Position numbers and translations under genes: made by a program. The notes beneath the pieces are model-generated. The model was not told where the DNA came from. It worked only from the letters and a program-made list of their open reading frames with translations, and ran no database searches. A stretch of DNA of 64,000 bases, taken from NCBI RefSeq assembly GCF_000021745.1, contig NC_011666.1, forward strand, positions 1,612,001 through 1,676,000, read 5' to 3'. Positions 9,685-18,800 of this stretch are shown here, in pieces (the stretch's first letter is position 1; every line of letters begins with the position of its first letter). This DNA comes from Methylocella silvestris BL2. GTDB lineage: Bacteria > Pseudomonadota > Alphaproteobacteria > Rhizobiales > Beijerinckiaceae.

Positions 9685-10893
9685 ATGGCGGCGACTTTTA
9701 TCAGCTCTGCTGGAGCGATCTGGTGGTGCCTCGCTGTCGCGCTGCTTCTGCTCACTTTGTGTTGCGGTCTGGCGCAGCCTTTCGTCCAGAAGCGGCGCGC
9801 GACGGCCGCTGCGCAACTTCCCGTTTCGGCGATCCTGCCAATCAAAAGCCTCGATCCCGGATTCGAGATCGCGCAGGCCTCAATGTTCGCTCAAAGTCAT
9901 TCAGATTACGAAGTCCTGATCAGCGCCGCGGAAGTCGAGTCGCCTGCGCTCCGCGTGGCGCGGCGCGTCGCCGCAGCGCATCCATCCCGTCCCTGCCGCT
10001 TTATTCATTCCGATAGTCGAGTGGCTGTGAGTCCCAAGCTGAACAATCTGGTCGCGCCGCTCACCAAGGCGAAGCATGATATCGTCCTGACCAAGGATTC
10101 GAACATAACCCTCGATCCGCAAACCATGACGGCGTTTCTGCAGAATCTTGCGCCTGGCGTCGGTCTTGTCGTCGGGATCCCGGTGGCCGTGCGGCCGGAG
10201 ACCTTCGCCGGCCAGATCGAAGCCTGCCTGATTAATTCACATGCGCGGCTTCTCCTCTCCGCGTCCGTTCTTGGCTTCGGCTTCGGCGTCGGGAAGATGA
10301 TGCTCTTCCGGCGGAGCGATTTCGACCGAGTGGGCGGCGTCCCGGCGATCAGTGGAAATCTGGCGGAAGACACGGCGATCTCGGTGGAGCTGGCGCGTCT
10401 CGGGCTGAAGACCGTTTTCGCCCATCGCACGATCACCCAGGAGATTGGTCCCCGACGTCTAAGCGAAGTCTTTCACCGCCAGGTGCGCTGGAGCGTCATC
10501 CGGCGAGCCAATGTGCTGTTCTACCCGTTGGAGCCGCTCGCCAGTCCGCTCCCTGCGGCCTGTGCGGCGGCGCTCGCATCGCCGCTCGCCGGATATTCGG
10601 CCCTGGCTGCTTTTTGCGCCACGCTCGCTGGCTGGTTCTGCGCTGAAACAGCCTTCGCCGCGGCGAAGGGATGGGACATTTCAATCTGGTCGCCGCTCTC
10701 CTTCCTTGGCCGGGAAGGCCTTTCTCTTGCGGCGTGGCTGCGTGGCTGGACCACTCATCAGGTCATCTGGGCGAGCAATCGGTTCGACGCCCGGCAAGGC
10801 CCGGCGTCAATATCCCAAAAGAACTGGCCGCCCGAGGCGCGGGTCAACGCTGAAGCGACCGGCGCAATCGACCGCTCGTCGCGCCTCCGGTAG
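9685..10893 (+). CDS. Membrane glycosyltransferase (family 21/HpnI-like)
   Basis: A 402-residue protein starting at ATG 9685 behind AAAAGGA. It has one N-terminal membrane helix (residues ~10-30), a GT-A catalytic domain and a hydrophobic C-terminal region with about three helices. The processive-type landmarks are present: SAILPIKSLDP, a TKDSNITLDP metal-site region, AEDTAISVELA with the catalytic Asp, and the Q/RxxRW motif (HRQVRW). This arrangement is typical of ceramide glucosyltransferase-like enzymes and of HpnI in hopanoid biosynthesis. No other hopanoid gene is nearby, so the acceptor is unknown. Confidence 0.8.
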   Translation: MAATFISSAGAIWWCLAVALLLLTLCCGLAQPFVQKRRATAAAQLPVSAILPIKSLDPGFEIAQASMFAQSHSDYEVLISAAEVESPALRVARRVAAAHPSRPCRFIHSDSRVAVSPKLNNLVAPLTKAKHDIVLTKDSNITLDPQTMTAFLQNLAPGVGLVVGIPVAVRPETFAGQIEACLINSHARLLLSASVLGFGFGVGKMMLFRRSDFDRVGGVPAISGNLAEDTAISVELARLGLKTVFAHRTITQEIGPRRLSEVFHRQVRWSVIRRANVLFYPLEPLASPLPAACAAALASPLAGYSALAAFCATLAGWFCAETAFAAAKGWDISIWSPLSFLGREGLSLAAWLRGWTTHQVIWASNRFDARQGPASISQKNWPPEARVNAEATGAIDRSSRLR

Positions 10894-10963
10894 AGATTTA
10901 ATATCAGAAGCGGCGTTCGATGTCGTCGAATATGAGTTTCGGCGTTGGACAAGCTTTGCGGGT

Positions 10964-11470
10964 TTACGAATTGCGCGCCACTACACCGTCGGCGAGCGCA
11001 GTGTTGTCCTCATGAGAACGCAGCATTTCGGCAAGGTCCGCGCGCAGCCGGTCGTCCCGCACCCGCGGCAACGCCTCGCGCAGCTTTTGCGCCACCCAGC
11101 CCTGGCCACGATTGAGCAAGGCGATGCGCTCGCCGAGGTCCGCGGCAGCCGTCGCCTTGTCGTATAAAGCGCCAACTTTCGAAGAGGGCGTCCCGCCGAG
11201 CGCTACGATGTGCTGGATCAACATGGCCCGCCAGCGCGCTTCATCCCGTTGAATCATTCGCGCCAGCTCTGTGATCGGGCTGCCGCCAGCCGCGTGTGTG
11301 CTCTCAATTGCCACCCGCCCCGCGGCGCGCTCCGCCTCGAGCAGCTCGTTGAGCAAAGCGGTCAACTCGTCCTTCCCCAGAAAGCCCATATAGGCGTCGT
11401 CCGCCTCGTGCATTGAGCAGGCCGGCGAACTGACCTCGATCGTGGCGTCGTCGTTGCTTGGCTTGGTCAT
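10964..11470 (-). CDS. Ferritin-like helical protein linked to the nar operon
   Basis: A 168-residue soluble, almost all-helical protein. The helices starting at residues ~30, ~65, ~105 and ~140 carry spaced Glu/His residues (ELLEAERAA, MIQRDEARWRAMLIQHIVALGG), resembling the four-helix DUF6306/ferritin-like proteins often found beside nitrate reductase genes. It lies 64 nt beyond the GNAT gene at the end of the nar operon and on the same strand, so it may be co-transcribed with it. A metal or electron-transfer role is inference; no complete di-iron ExxH pair set is obvious. Confidence 0.65.
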   Translation of the reverse strand: MTKPSNDDATIEVSSPACSMHEADDAYMGFLGKDELTALLNELLEAERAAGRVAIESTHAAGGSPITELARMIQRDEARWRAMLIQHIVALGGTPSSKVGALYDKATAAADLGERIALLNRGQGWVAQKLREALPRVRDDRLRADLAEMLRSHEDNTALADGVVARNS

Positions 11471-11534
11471 TGCACTGCATAGCCCCAGAAATTGCTGCGC
11501 CTTTGGTCTCCGTCAATACTGTCGAACGCGGCGG

Positions 11535-11831
11535 TCACCGAACTCCGTCCGGATCCGCCTCTGCGACAAGATCGTTGTACTCCGGATTCCGCTGGATGAA
11601 TGCAGCAATGAAATCGCATCTCGGCACGATTCGCCGTCCCTGGCGGCGAGCCTCGGCGAGGACCGCGCGGACGAGCGTCGCGCCAACACCGCGTCCCGCG
11701 AGAGCTTGCGGAACTTCGGTGTGGACCAGCACGAGCCTGTTATTCTGCAATACGTAGTATATAGAAGCTATCTCGCCGCCCATGTGCATCTCGAAGCGAT
11801 GGAGGGCGCCATTGTCGGCGAGTTCAACCAT
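11535..11831 (-). CDS. Small GNAT N-acetyltransferase (YjdJ-like)
   Basis: A 98-residue single-domain acetyltransferase of the short GCN5-like class. It contains the acetyl-CoA loop region (VPQALAGRGVGATLVRAVLAEARRQG; R/QxxGxG/A pattern) and a conserved CDFIAAFIQRNPEY end. ATG 11831 is preferred because GAGG lies 6 nt upstream; 11843 is an in-frame alternative. It overlaps the upstream gene by 8 nt, indicating translational coupling inside the nar operon. The substrate is unknown. Confidence 0.8.
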   Translation of the reverse strand: MVELADNGALHRFEMHMGGEIASIYYVLQNNRLVLVHTEVPQALAGRGVGATLVRAVLAEARRQGRRIVPRCDFIAAFIQRNPEYNDLVAEADPDGVR

Positions 11832-12144
11832 GGGACGCCTCATTGCGCGCCGCGCTCACGGGAGTCGCGTTGAGATCCGGAAATGCGTAGCTCAGCATGG
11901 CCTCCAAGGCGGCGGCGCCGGGTTGCGGCGAACCCGACATCCTGCCCAGAAGTTCGAGCCAGATGTCTTCGCCGGCGTGGTCAAGCATATGGCGGATTTT
12001 CGTGGCCACGCGCGCGCCCACGGCGACGCCTTCGGCCGCCGCGTCGAGCCGGACGCGCTCCACGAGGCCTGGATTACCGAAAGCCGTCAATGTGTCCTCC
12101 GCGGACGCAGCATCCGTCAATCCGCTCAAAATCATGCCCAGCAT
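11824..12144 (-). CDS. Nar-operon small protein of unknown function
   Basis: A 106-residue mostly helical protein starting at ATG 12144 behind a strong TAGGAGG site, whose TAG is the stop codon of the preceding isomerase gene. Features include an N-terminal hydrophobic helix (MLGMILSGL) and a predicted helical body with HMLDHAGEDIWLELLGRM. It belongs to the nar transcription unit by spacing. No domain is recognised; a nitrate-reductase accessory role is inference from position. Confidence 0.65.
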   Translation of the reverse strand: MLGMILSGLTDAASAEDTLTAFGNPGLVERVRLDAAAEGVAVGARVATKIRHMLDHAGEDIWLELLGRMSGSPQPGAAALEAMLSYAFPDLNATPVSAARNEASHG

Positions 12145-12153
12145 CAAGGCCTC

Positions 12154-12945
12154 CTATTGCACGAGCGGCGACGTGGCGGCAGGAAGATCAAAGCCAATGA
12201 CCCGCGCCTGTCCCGCCAACAGCGCAATATATTGCGCAACGGCGCGACGCCACGAGCTCTCTTCCAGATAGGCGGCGATCCGATCGCGGACAGCTTCGAA
12301 CGGCAGCGTCTGCCCAGGCGCCTTACGCTCCAGCCGCAGCACATGCACGCCATAGCGCGCGCGCACGGGCGTGGGGCAGATCTGCCCGCCCTCCATCGCG
12401 AGCAGGCAAGTCTCGAACTCGGACGTCGTGTCGCCCAGCGCAACCTGACCAAGCCTCCCGCCCTCCTTCCCCGAAGGACAGTCGGACAGGTTGCGCGCGA
12501 AGTCGCCAAAGCGATCCGGACGCTCCGCGAGTTTTGCTAGCACGGCCTCTGCCCGTTCAATGGCCCTGGCATATGCCGCTGCGTCGTCGCGCCGGACCTT
12601 GAACAGGATATGGGCGGGCTCGAACAGATCCGGGGTCTGGAAGCGCGCGCGGTGGTTATCGTAGTAGCGGCGGCAGACCGACTCATCCGCCGTCGGCGTG
12701 CGGACCTCGCGCTCCAGCAAGACGCGGATCATCGCCTCTTCGTCGGCTTCCCGTGCGCCATCCAGAACAAGCGGCTCCGCGGCAAGATCGAGCGCTCGCG
12801 CGCGTTGCAGCAGCAATTCGCGAATGATCAGCGCTCGCGCCGCCTGCTCCCACGCCGCGTCGGGAGACTCCGCCTCATGGTTCTGCGCTTCCCGTGCGAT
12901 GGCGGCGGCGGGAATGGCCATGTCATTCACTGTTACGATCTGCAT
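12154..12945 (-). CDS. Parvulin-type peptidyl-prolyl isomerase of the nar operon
   Basis: A 263-residue protein with an N-terminal helical SurA/NifM-like region (residues ~15-100) and a parvulin domain (~110-215). The domain is recognised by the AHILFKV start, FARNLSDCPSGKEGGRLGQV centre and YGVHVLRLERK end. No signal peptide is present, so it should act in the cytoplasm or at the inner membrane face. It starts 3 nt after narI. PpiC-type genes occupy the same place after narI in Pseudomonas aeruginosa, so assistance in nitrate reductase folding is a reasonable inference. Confidence 0.85.
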   Translation of the reverse strand: MQIVTVNDMAIPAAAIAREAQNHEAESPDAAWEQAARALIIRELLLQRARALDLAAEPLVLDGAREADEEAMIRVLLEREVRTPTADESVCRRYYDNHRARFQTPDLFEPAHILFKVRRDDAAAYARAIERAEAVLAKLAERPDRFGDFARNLSDCPSGKEGGRLGQVALGDTTSEFETCLLAMEGGQICPTPVRARYGVHVLRLERKAPGQTLPFEAVRDRIAAYLEESSWRRAVAQYIALLAGQARVIGFDLPAATSPLVQ

Positions 12946-12948
12946 GGC

Positions 12949-13650
12949 TCATTTCCCTACGATCGGTTGCCGTGTCCGCACCACCTGGAATCCGCGGCGA
13001 CCGAGATACCAGACGGGCGCGCTCCACACATGCACGAGCCGGGTGAAAGGGAACACCAGGAAGATGGTCATGCCAAGAAACAGATGCATCTTGAAGATCG
13101 GATTGACGTCGGCGACAAGCTCGGCCGCGCCGGGATGCAACGTCAGGATGCCCTGCGCCCACGCCATGAACTTCACCATTTCGGCGCCGTCAAGATGTTG
13201 CGCCGAGACTGGAATTGTCAGCAGGCCCAAGGTCAGCTGCGCGTAGAGCATCAGCAATACAAGGATGTCGGCGACGCTCGAGTTCCGGCGGATGCGCGGA
13301 TCGAAGAGGCGTCTGTGAACAAGCAGAGTTATGCCGACGAAGCACGCTATGCCGGCGATCCCGCCGACCGTCATCGCCAGCAGTTGCTTGAATGTGTGGC
13401 TGATGCCGAGCGCTTCGAAGATGGCCAGCGGCGTCAGTAGACCGACGACGTGTCCGCCGAAAATGATGAGGATGCCGACGTGAAACAGATTGGACCCCCA
13501 CATCAGCTGCCGCCTGCGTAGCAGCTGGCTCGATCCGCTGCGCCATGTGTATTGCGATGCGTCGAAGCGCAGCAGGCTGCCGAGCAGGAAGACGGTGAGA
13601 CAAAGATACGGGTACCAGCCGTAAAGGATGCTGTTCAGATAAAAGCTCAT
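12949..13650 (-). CDS. narI: Respiratory nitrate reductase gamma subunit, cytochrome b
   Basis: A 233-residue membrane subunit that oxidises quinol and passes electrons to NarH. Five hydrophobic helices are visible, beginning at residues ~5, ~50, ~85, ~125 and ~180. Candidate haem b ligand His residues lie in helix II (LFHVGILIIFGGHVVG) and helix V (FKMHLFLGM, RLVHVWSAP). The start is ATG 13650, which overlaps the narJ stop by 4 nt (ATGA). Length and order narGHJI match the membrane-bound Nar family. Confidence 0.97.
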   Translation of the reverse strand: MSFYLNSILYGWYPYLCLTVFLLGSLLRFDASQYTWRSGSSQLLRRRQLMWGSNLFHVGILIIFGGHVVGLLTPLAIFEALGISHTFKQLLAMTVGGIAGIACFVGITLLVHRRLFDPRIRRNSSVADILVLLMLYAQLTLGLLTIPVSAQHLDGAEMVKFMAWAQGILTLHPGAAELVADVNPIFKMHLFLGMTIFLVFPFTRLVHVWSAPVWYLGRRGFQVVRTRQPIVGK

Positions 13651-14354
13651 TGTCGCGTCTCCTTGGGAGGGCGGGCGTCGCGCGCGCCGGCGCGAAGAAG
13701 GGTCCGCAGCCGGTCGGCGCCACAGGCGTCGGTCTGCTCGCCGGGGCCGAAATGGACCGCCGCTTCCTCCCATGCCGCGTCGAGCGCGGTCAGATCATCG
13801 GGATCGTCTAGCTCTATATCCTGGGCAATATGGGACGAAGACGCGCCCGGCGCGTTCGCCAGCGCCGCGAGAGCCTCAAACACGGCGGCGTAGGCGCTGC
13901 CGCGGGCGATCAGGCGCTCGCCGAGAACGTGAAGAATGCTCGCCGGTTCGGCCAGCAGCGCATGCGCCTCCTCGTCGGGCAGCAGCGAGAGAAACTCGAG
14001 AAATAGCGGCAGAAAATCCGGCAACTCGCCCGCGGTCGGTTCAAGGCCATGCTGGTGATAGAGATCGACGAGATCGGCCATCGCCTGGCCGCGATCGCGG
14101 CTTTCTCCGTGCACATGCTCGAACAGGTGCAGAGATAATGTTCGGCTCCGATCGAACAAAGCGAAATAGCGCTCCTGGAGCTCGTAGATGTCGCGTCCGC
14201 CAAGTTCAGCCAGAAGGGCGTCGATGGCGGCGCGCTGCGACGCGGGGACCAATCCCTCATCGGCGAGCGCAGTCGCAATCTCGCCCACGGCGCCCTGCAG
14301 CGCTTCGGTCGGATAGGAGATCAGCGCCGCGAGGGCTCTATAGGTGCGGGCCAT
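13647..14354 (-). CDS. narJ: Nitrate reductase molybdenum cofactor assembly chaperone
   Basis: A 235-residue all-helical TorD/NarJ-family chaperone, needed to insert Mo-bisMGD and the FS0 cluster into NarG before membrane docking. Family landmarks are YRALAALISYPTE at the N-terminus, YFALFDRSRTLSLHLFEHVHGESRDRG around residues 65-90 and PDFLPLFLEFLSLL near residue 120. The start is ATG 14354, overlapping the narH stop by one base; GTG one codon upstream is possible. The C-terminal tail is Asp/Glu-rich. Confidence 0.97.
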   Translation of the reverse strand: MARTYRALAALISYPTEALQGAVGEIATALADEGLVPASQRAAIDALLAELGGRDIYELQERYFALFDRSRTLSLHLFEHVHGESRDRGQAMADLVDLYHQHGLEPTAGELPDFLPLFLEFLSLLPDEEAHALLAEPASILHVLGERLIARGSAYAAVFEALAALANAPGASSSHIAQDIELDDPDDLTALDAAWEEAAVHFGPGEQTDACGADRLRTLLRAGARDARPPKETRQ

Positions 14355-15868
14355 CACGACGCCTCCATCGGGGTCTTCGGCTTTTTCGCATCGAACAGGC
14401 TAAATCCCGTTCTACCGGAGCAGCCCTCGCCGAAGGAGAAGCCACAGGAGCCGCGCATGAGGAACGCATCATCGCCGGTCTCGCGATGGGCGGTCGGTAT
14501 GACGAAGCGGTCTTCATAGTTGGCGATGGCCATGAGCTGATACATCTCCTCGATGTCCAAACCCGACAGGCCGACGCTCTCGGCAATCGACTCGACGATG
14601 ACGCCATCCACGGTCTTGGCCCGCATATAGGCGCGCATCGCCAGCATGCGCTCAAGCGCCGCCGTGATCGGCGCCGTGCGTCCGGCGGTCAAGAGGTTGG
14701 CGAGATACTCGACCGGGATGCGCAGAGACTTGACGTCCGGAATGCCGCCGACGACGCCGATGTCTCCCTTGGCCGCCGCAGCCTGGATCGGCGAGAGCGG
14801 CGGAACGTACCAGACCATTGGCAACGTGCGGTATTCCGGATGCAGCGGGAAGGCGATCTTCCAGTCCATCGCCATCTTCCACACGGGCGAGCGCTTGGCC
14901 GCCTCCAGCCATGCGTCGGAGATGCCGTCGAGCCGCGCTCGCGCCTGCACGTCCGGATCGAACGGATCGAGAAAGACCTTGAGTTGCGCCTCATACAGAT
15001 CGCCCTCGTCCGGAACGGACGCGGCTTCCTCGATGCGATCGGCGTCATATAGGATCACGCCAAGATAGCGAATGCGGCCGACGCAGGTTTCCGAACACAC
15101 GGTCGGCTGACCCGCCTCGATGCGCGGATAGCAGAAAATGCACTTCTCGGATTTGCCTGAGGACCAATTGTAATAGATCTTCTTGTAGGGGCAGCCCGAG
15201 ACGCACATACGCCAGCCGCGACATTTGTCCTGATCGATCAGGACGATGCCGTCTTCCTCGCGCTTGTAGATCGCGCCGGACGGACACACCGCCGCGCAGG
15301 CCGGATTGAGGCAGTGCTCGCAAAGGCGCGGCAGATACATCATGAAGGTGTTCTCAAAGGCGCCGTAAATGTCCTTCTGCACGCCCTCGAAATTGCTGTC
15401 GTGGCAGCGCTTGGAGAACTCGCCGCCGAGAATTTCCTCCCAGTTCGGTCCCCATTCGATTTTTTCCATGCGCTCGCCGCTGATCAGCGAACGCGGACGG
15501 GCCGTGGGCATCGCTTTGCTCTCGGGCGCCGTCTGCAAATGCCCGTAGTCAAAGGTAAACGGCTCGTAATAGTCGTCGATCTCAGGCAGATCCGGGTTGG
15601 CGAAGATATTGGACAGGATGCGCCATTTGCCGCCGATGCGCGGCTCGATCGCGCCGTCGCGGCGACGCGTCCAGCCGCCTTTCCATCGCTTCTGGTTCTC
15701 CCAATCCTTTGGATAGCCGATGCCGGGCTTGGTCTCCACATTGTTGAACCAGGCATATTCCATGCCTTCGCGGCTGGTCCAGACGTTCTTGCAGGTGACC
15801 GAGCAGGTATGGCATCCGATGCATTTGTCGAGGTTCAACACCATCGCAATTTGCGCACGAATTTTCAT
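14354..15868 (-). CDS. narH: Respiratory nitrate reductase beta subunit, iron-sulfur protein
   Basis: A 504-residue electron-transfer subunit. Four cysteine groups are visible: CIGCHTCSVTCKN at residues 16-28, CEHCLNPACAAVCP near 180, CRGWRMCVSGCP near 215 (with Trp in place of one Cys, the 3Fe-4S type), and CIFC/CSETCVG near 240-260. The start is ATG 15868, overlapping the narG stop by 4 nt. The remaining ~230 residues are the NarH C-terminal domain (RIPVEYLANLLTAG; MRAYMRAKTVDG). It carries electrons from NarI haems to NarG. Confidence 0.98.
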   Translation of the reverse strand: MKIRAQIAMVLNLDKCIGCHTCSVTCKNVWTSREGMEYAWFNNVETKPGIGYPKDWENQKRWKGGWTRRRDGAIEPRIGGKWRILSNIFANPDLPEIDDYYEPFTFDYGHLQTAPESKAMPTARPRSLISGERMEKIEWGPNWEEILGGEFSKRCHDSNFEGVQKDIYGAFENTFMMYLPRLCEHCLNPACAAVCPSGAIYKREEDGIVLIDQDKCRGWRMCVSGCPYKKIYYNWSSGKSEKCIFCYPRIEAGQPTVCSETCVGRIRYLGVILYDADRIEEAASVPDEGDLYEAQLKVFLDPFDPDVQARARLDGISDAWLEAAKRSPVWKMAMDWKIAFPLHPEYRTLPMVWYVPPLSPIQAAAAKGDIGVVGGIPDVKSLRIPVEYLANLLTAGRTAPITAALERMLAMRAYMRAKTVDGVIVESIAESVGLSGLDIEEMYQLMAIANYEDRFVIPTAHRETGDDAFLMRGSCGFSFGEGCSGRTGFSLFDAKKPKTPMEAS

Positions 15869-18800
15869 GATACGGCCTCCTTCTGACTGGCGGCTGGCGT
15901 TGATCCGTCCAGCCAGTCGACTTTGTTCATGCGCCGGATGATGATGAACTCGTCGCGATTGCTGCCGACTGTCCCGTAGTAATTGAAGCCGTAACTTTGT
16001 TGTGCGTAGCCGCCGATCATGTGCGTCGGTTTGAGCACGATGCGGGTCACCGAATTGTGGATGCCGCCGCGCTGTCCCGTGACCTCGCTGCCCGGCATGT
16101 TCACGATCTTCTCCTGCGCGTGATACATCATCGCCATGCCGGGATTGACCCGTTGCGAGACGACCGCGCGCGCGACCAGCGCGCCATTTGTGTTGTAGGC
16201 CTCGACCCAATCATTATCGACGATGCCGGCCTGCTTCGCGTCGATCTCGCTGATCCAGACGCACGGGCCGCCGCGGCTCAAGGTCAGCATCAACAAATTA
16301 TCGGTGTAAGTGCTGTGGATGCCCCATTTCTGGTGCGGCGTGACGAAGTTCAGCACGATCTCCGGATTGCCATTGCCGTGCTTGCCCTTGACCGCCGCCG
16401 TCCCCTTCGTGTCGATGGGCGGCCGCCAGGTCACCAACGCCTCGCCAAACGCCCGCATCCAGAGATGGTCCTGATAAAACTGCTGGCGCCCCGTCAGCGT
16501 GCGCCAGGGGATGAGTTCATGGACATTGGTGTAGCCGGCATTGTAGCAGACCTTGTCGCTCTCGATGCCGGACCAGGTGGGCGAAGAGATGATCTTGCGT
16601 GGTTGCGCGACGATGTCGCGAAAGCGGATCTTCTCATCCTCCTTCGGCTCGGCGAGATGGGTGTGGTCGCGGCCGGTCGCCTTGCCGAGCGCCTGCCACG
16701 CCTTTACGGCGACCTCGCCATTGGTTTCGGGAGCAAGGCTCAAGATCGCTTCGATGGCGTCGATATCGGTCTCGAGTCTGGGCTGCCCTGCGGCGGCGCC
16801 TGCACGCACCGCGCCGTTGAGCGTCGCCAGGAATTCAACCTCGCGCCCCGTCGCCCAGCTGATTCCCTTTCCCCCGTTGCCGAGCTTCTCAAGCAACGGC
16901 CCAATGGAGGTGAAGCGGGCATAGAGGTTCGGATAGTCGCGCTCCACCACGGTCACCGAAGGCATCGTCTTGCCTGGAACAGGCTCTGTCCCATCGCGCA
17001 TCCAGTCGCTGACGCCATAGGGCTGCGCCAGCTCGCCGGGCGTATCATGCAACGCGGGCGTCAACACGACATCCGTCTCTCTGCCCAGAACCTCGGGGCA
17101 GATCTCGGAGAACGCCGCAGCAATTCCCTTGTAGATGTCCCAGTCGGTGCGCGATTCCCAGGCCGGATCGACCGCCGCCGTCAGCGGGTGGATGAACGGG
17201 TGCATATCCGACGTGTTCAGATCATTCTTTTCGTACCAGGTGGCGGTCGGCAGCACGATGTCGGAATAGACGCAGGTTGTCGACATGCGGAAGTCGAGCG
17301 TGACCAGCAGATCCAGCTTTCCTTCCGGCGCCTGATCGCGCCACGCGACGTCCTGCGGCTTTTCGCGTCCCTCGACGCCGAGGTCCTTGCCCATCACCCC
17401 ATTGTTGGTCCCAAGCAGATGCTTGAGGAAATATTCATGTCCCTTGCCGGAGGAGCCGAGCAGGTTCGAGCGCCAGACGAACATGTTGCGCGGCCAGTTC
17501 GCCGGATCGTCCGGATCATGACAGGAAAGATCGAGTTCGCCGGCCCGGACCGCCTTCGCCACAAAGTCTTTCGGCGACAAACCCGCCGCCGCCGCCCGCG
17601 CGGCGATGGTCAGCGGATTCTGTTTGAACTGCGGCGCGGACGGCAGCCAGCCCATGCGCTCGGCGCGGACGTTGTAGTCGATCATCGATCCGGACCAGTC
17701 GCCATCCGGCGCCGTCGGCGACAGGATCTCCGAAACTTTCAGCGTCTCGTAGCGCCACTGGTCTGTGTGCGCGTAGAAGAACGATGTCGCGTTCATCTGC
17801 CGCGGCGGGCGGCTCCAGTCCAGCCCGAAGGCGACCGGCAGCCAGCCGATTTGCGGCCGCAGCTTTTCCTGCCCGACATAATGCGACCAGCCGCCACCCG
17901 ACTGGCCGACGCAGCCGCACAGGGTCAGGAGATTGATGATCCCCCGGTAAGTCATGTCCATGTGGTACCAATGGTTCACCCCGGCGCCGAGGATCACCAT
18001 GGAGCGTCCGTTCGTCTTCTCCGCATTCGTTGCGAACTCGCGCGCGACATGGATGATGTGCGCCCGCGGCACGCCGGTCACGCGCTCGGCCCAGGCTGGC
18101 GTATAGGGCTCGTCCGCGTCGTAATCGGATGAAACGCCGGCGCCGCCCAATCCGCGGTCGAGCCCGTAATTCGCGCACAGGAGATCAAAGACCGTCGCCA
18201 CCGCCGTCTCGCCATCTTTCAACGCGAGTCGGCGCATCGGAACGGCGCGCGTCACAACGTCTGGATGCTCGGTCGCGGTGAAGCCGTTCGTGGCGGCGCC
18301 GCCGAAATAGGGAAAGGCCACTTCGCCTGTCGTCCCGCCGTCGATCAGGCTGAGCTGCAGCGACGTCTCCGCTCCGTCGCCGCGCCGCGATTCCAGGTTC
18401 CATTTACCCTGCTCGCCCCAGCGGAAACCGATCGAGCCGAGCGGGACCACCGGGATGCCCTCGGCGTCAAAGGCGACGGTTTTCCATGCCGCGTTGTTCT
18501 CTTCGCCAAGGCTTTCGGCGAAGTCTTCGGCGCGCAAGAGGCGATCCGGAACATAGCGTCCGTCCTTGCGCACGAGACGAACGAGCATCGGCAGATCGGT
18601 GTATCTGCGGATGTAGTCGTCGAAATAGGCGACCTTACGATTGAGATGGAATTCGCGCAGGATAACATGGCCGATCGCCATCGCCAGCGCCGCGTCAGTG
18701 CCCTGCTTGGGATGTAGCCAGAGATCGGCGAATTTTGTCGCCTCGGCATAGTCCGGCGAGATGACAGCGCTTTTCGTGCCCTTGTAGCGGACTTCGGTGT

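Noticed and set aside
15997-18132. 711-codon plus-strand frame inside narG
   Set aside because: Antisense to a clearly conserved nitrate reductase gene; Arg/His/Asp-rich composition typical of shadows.
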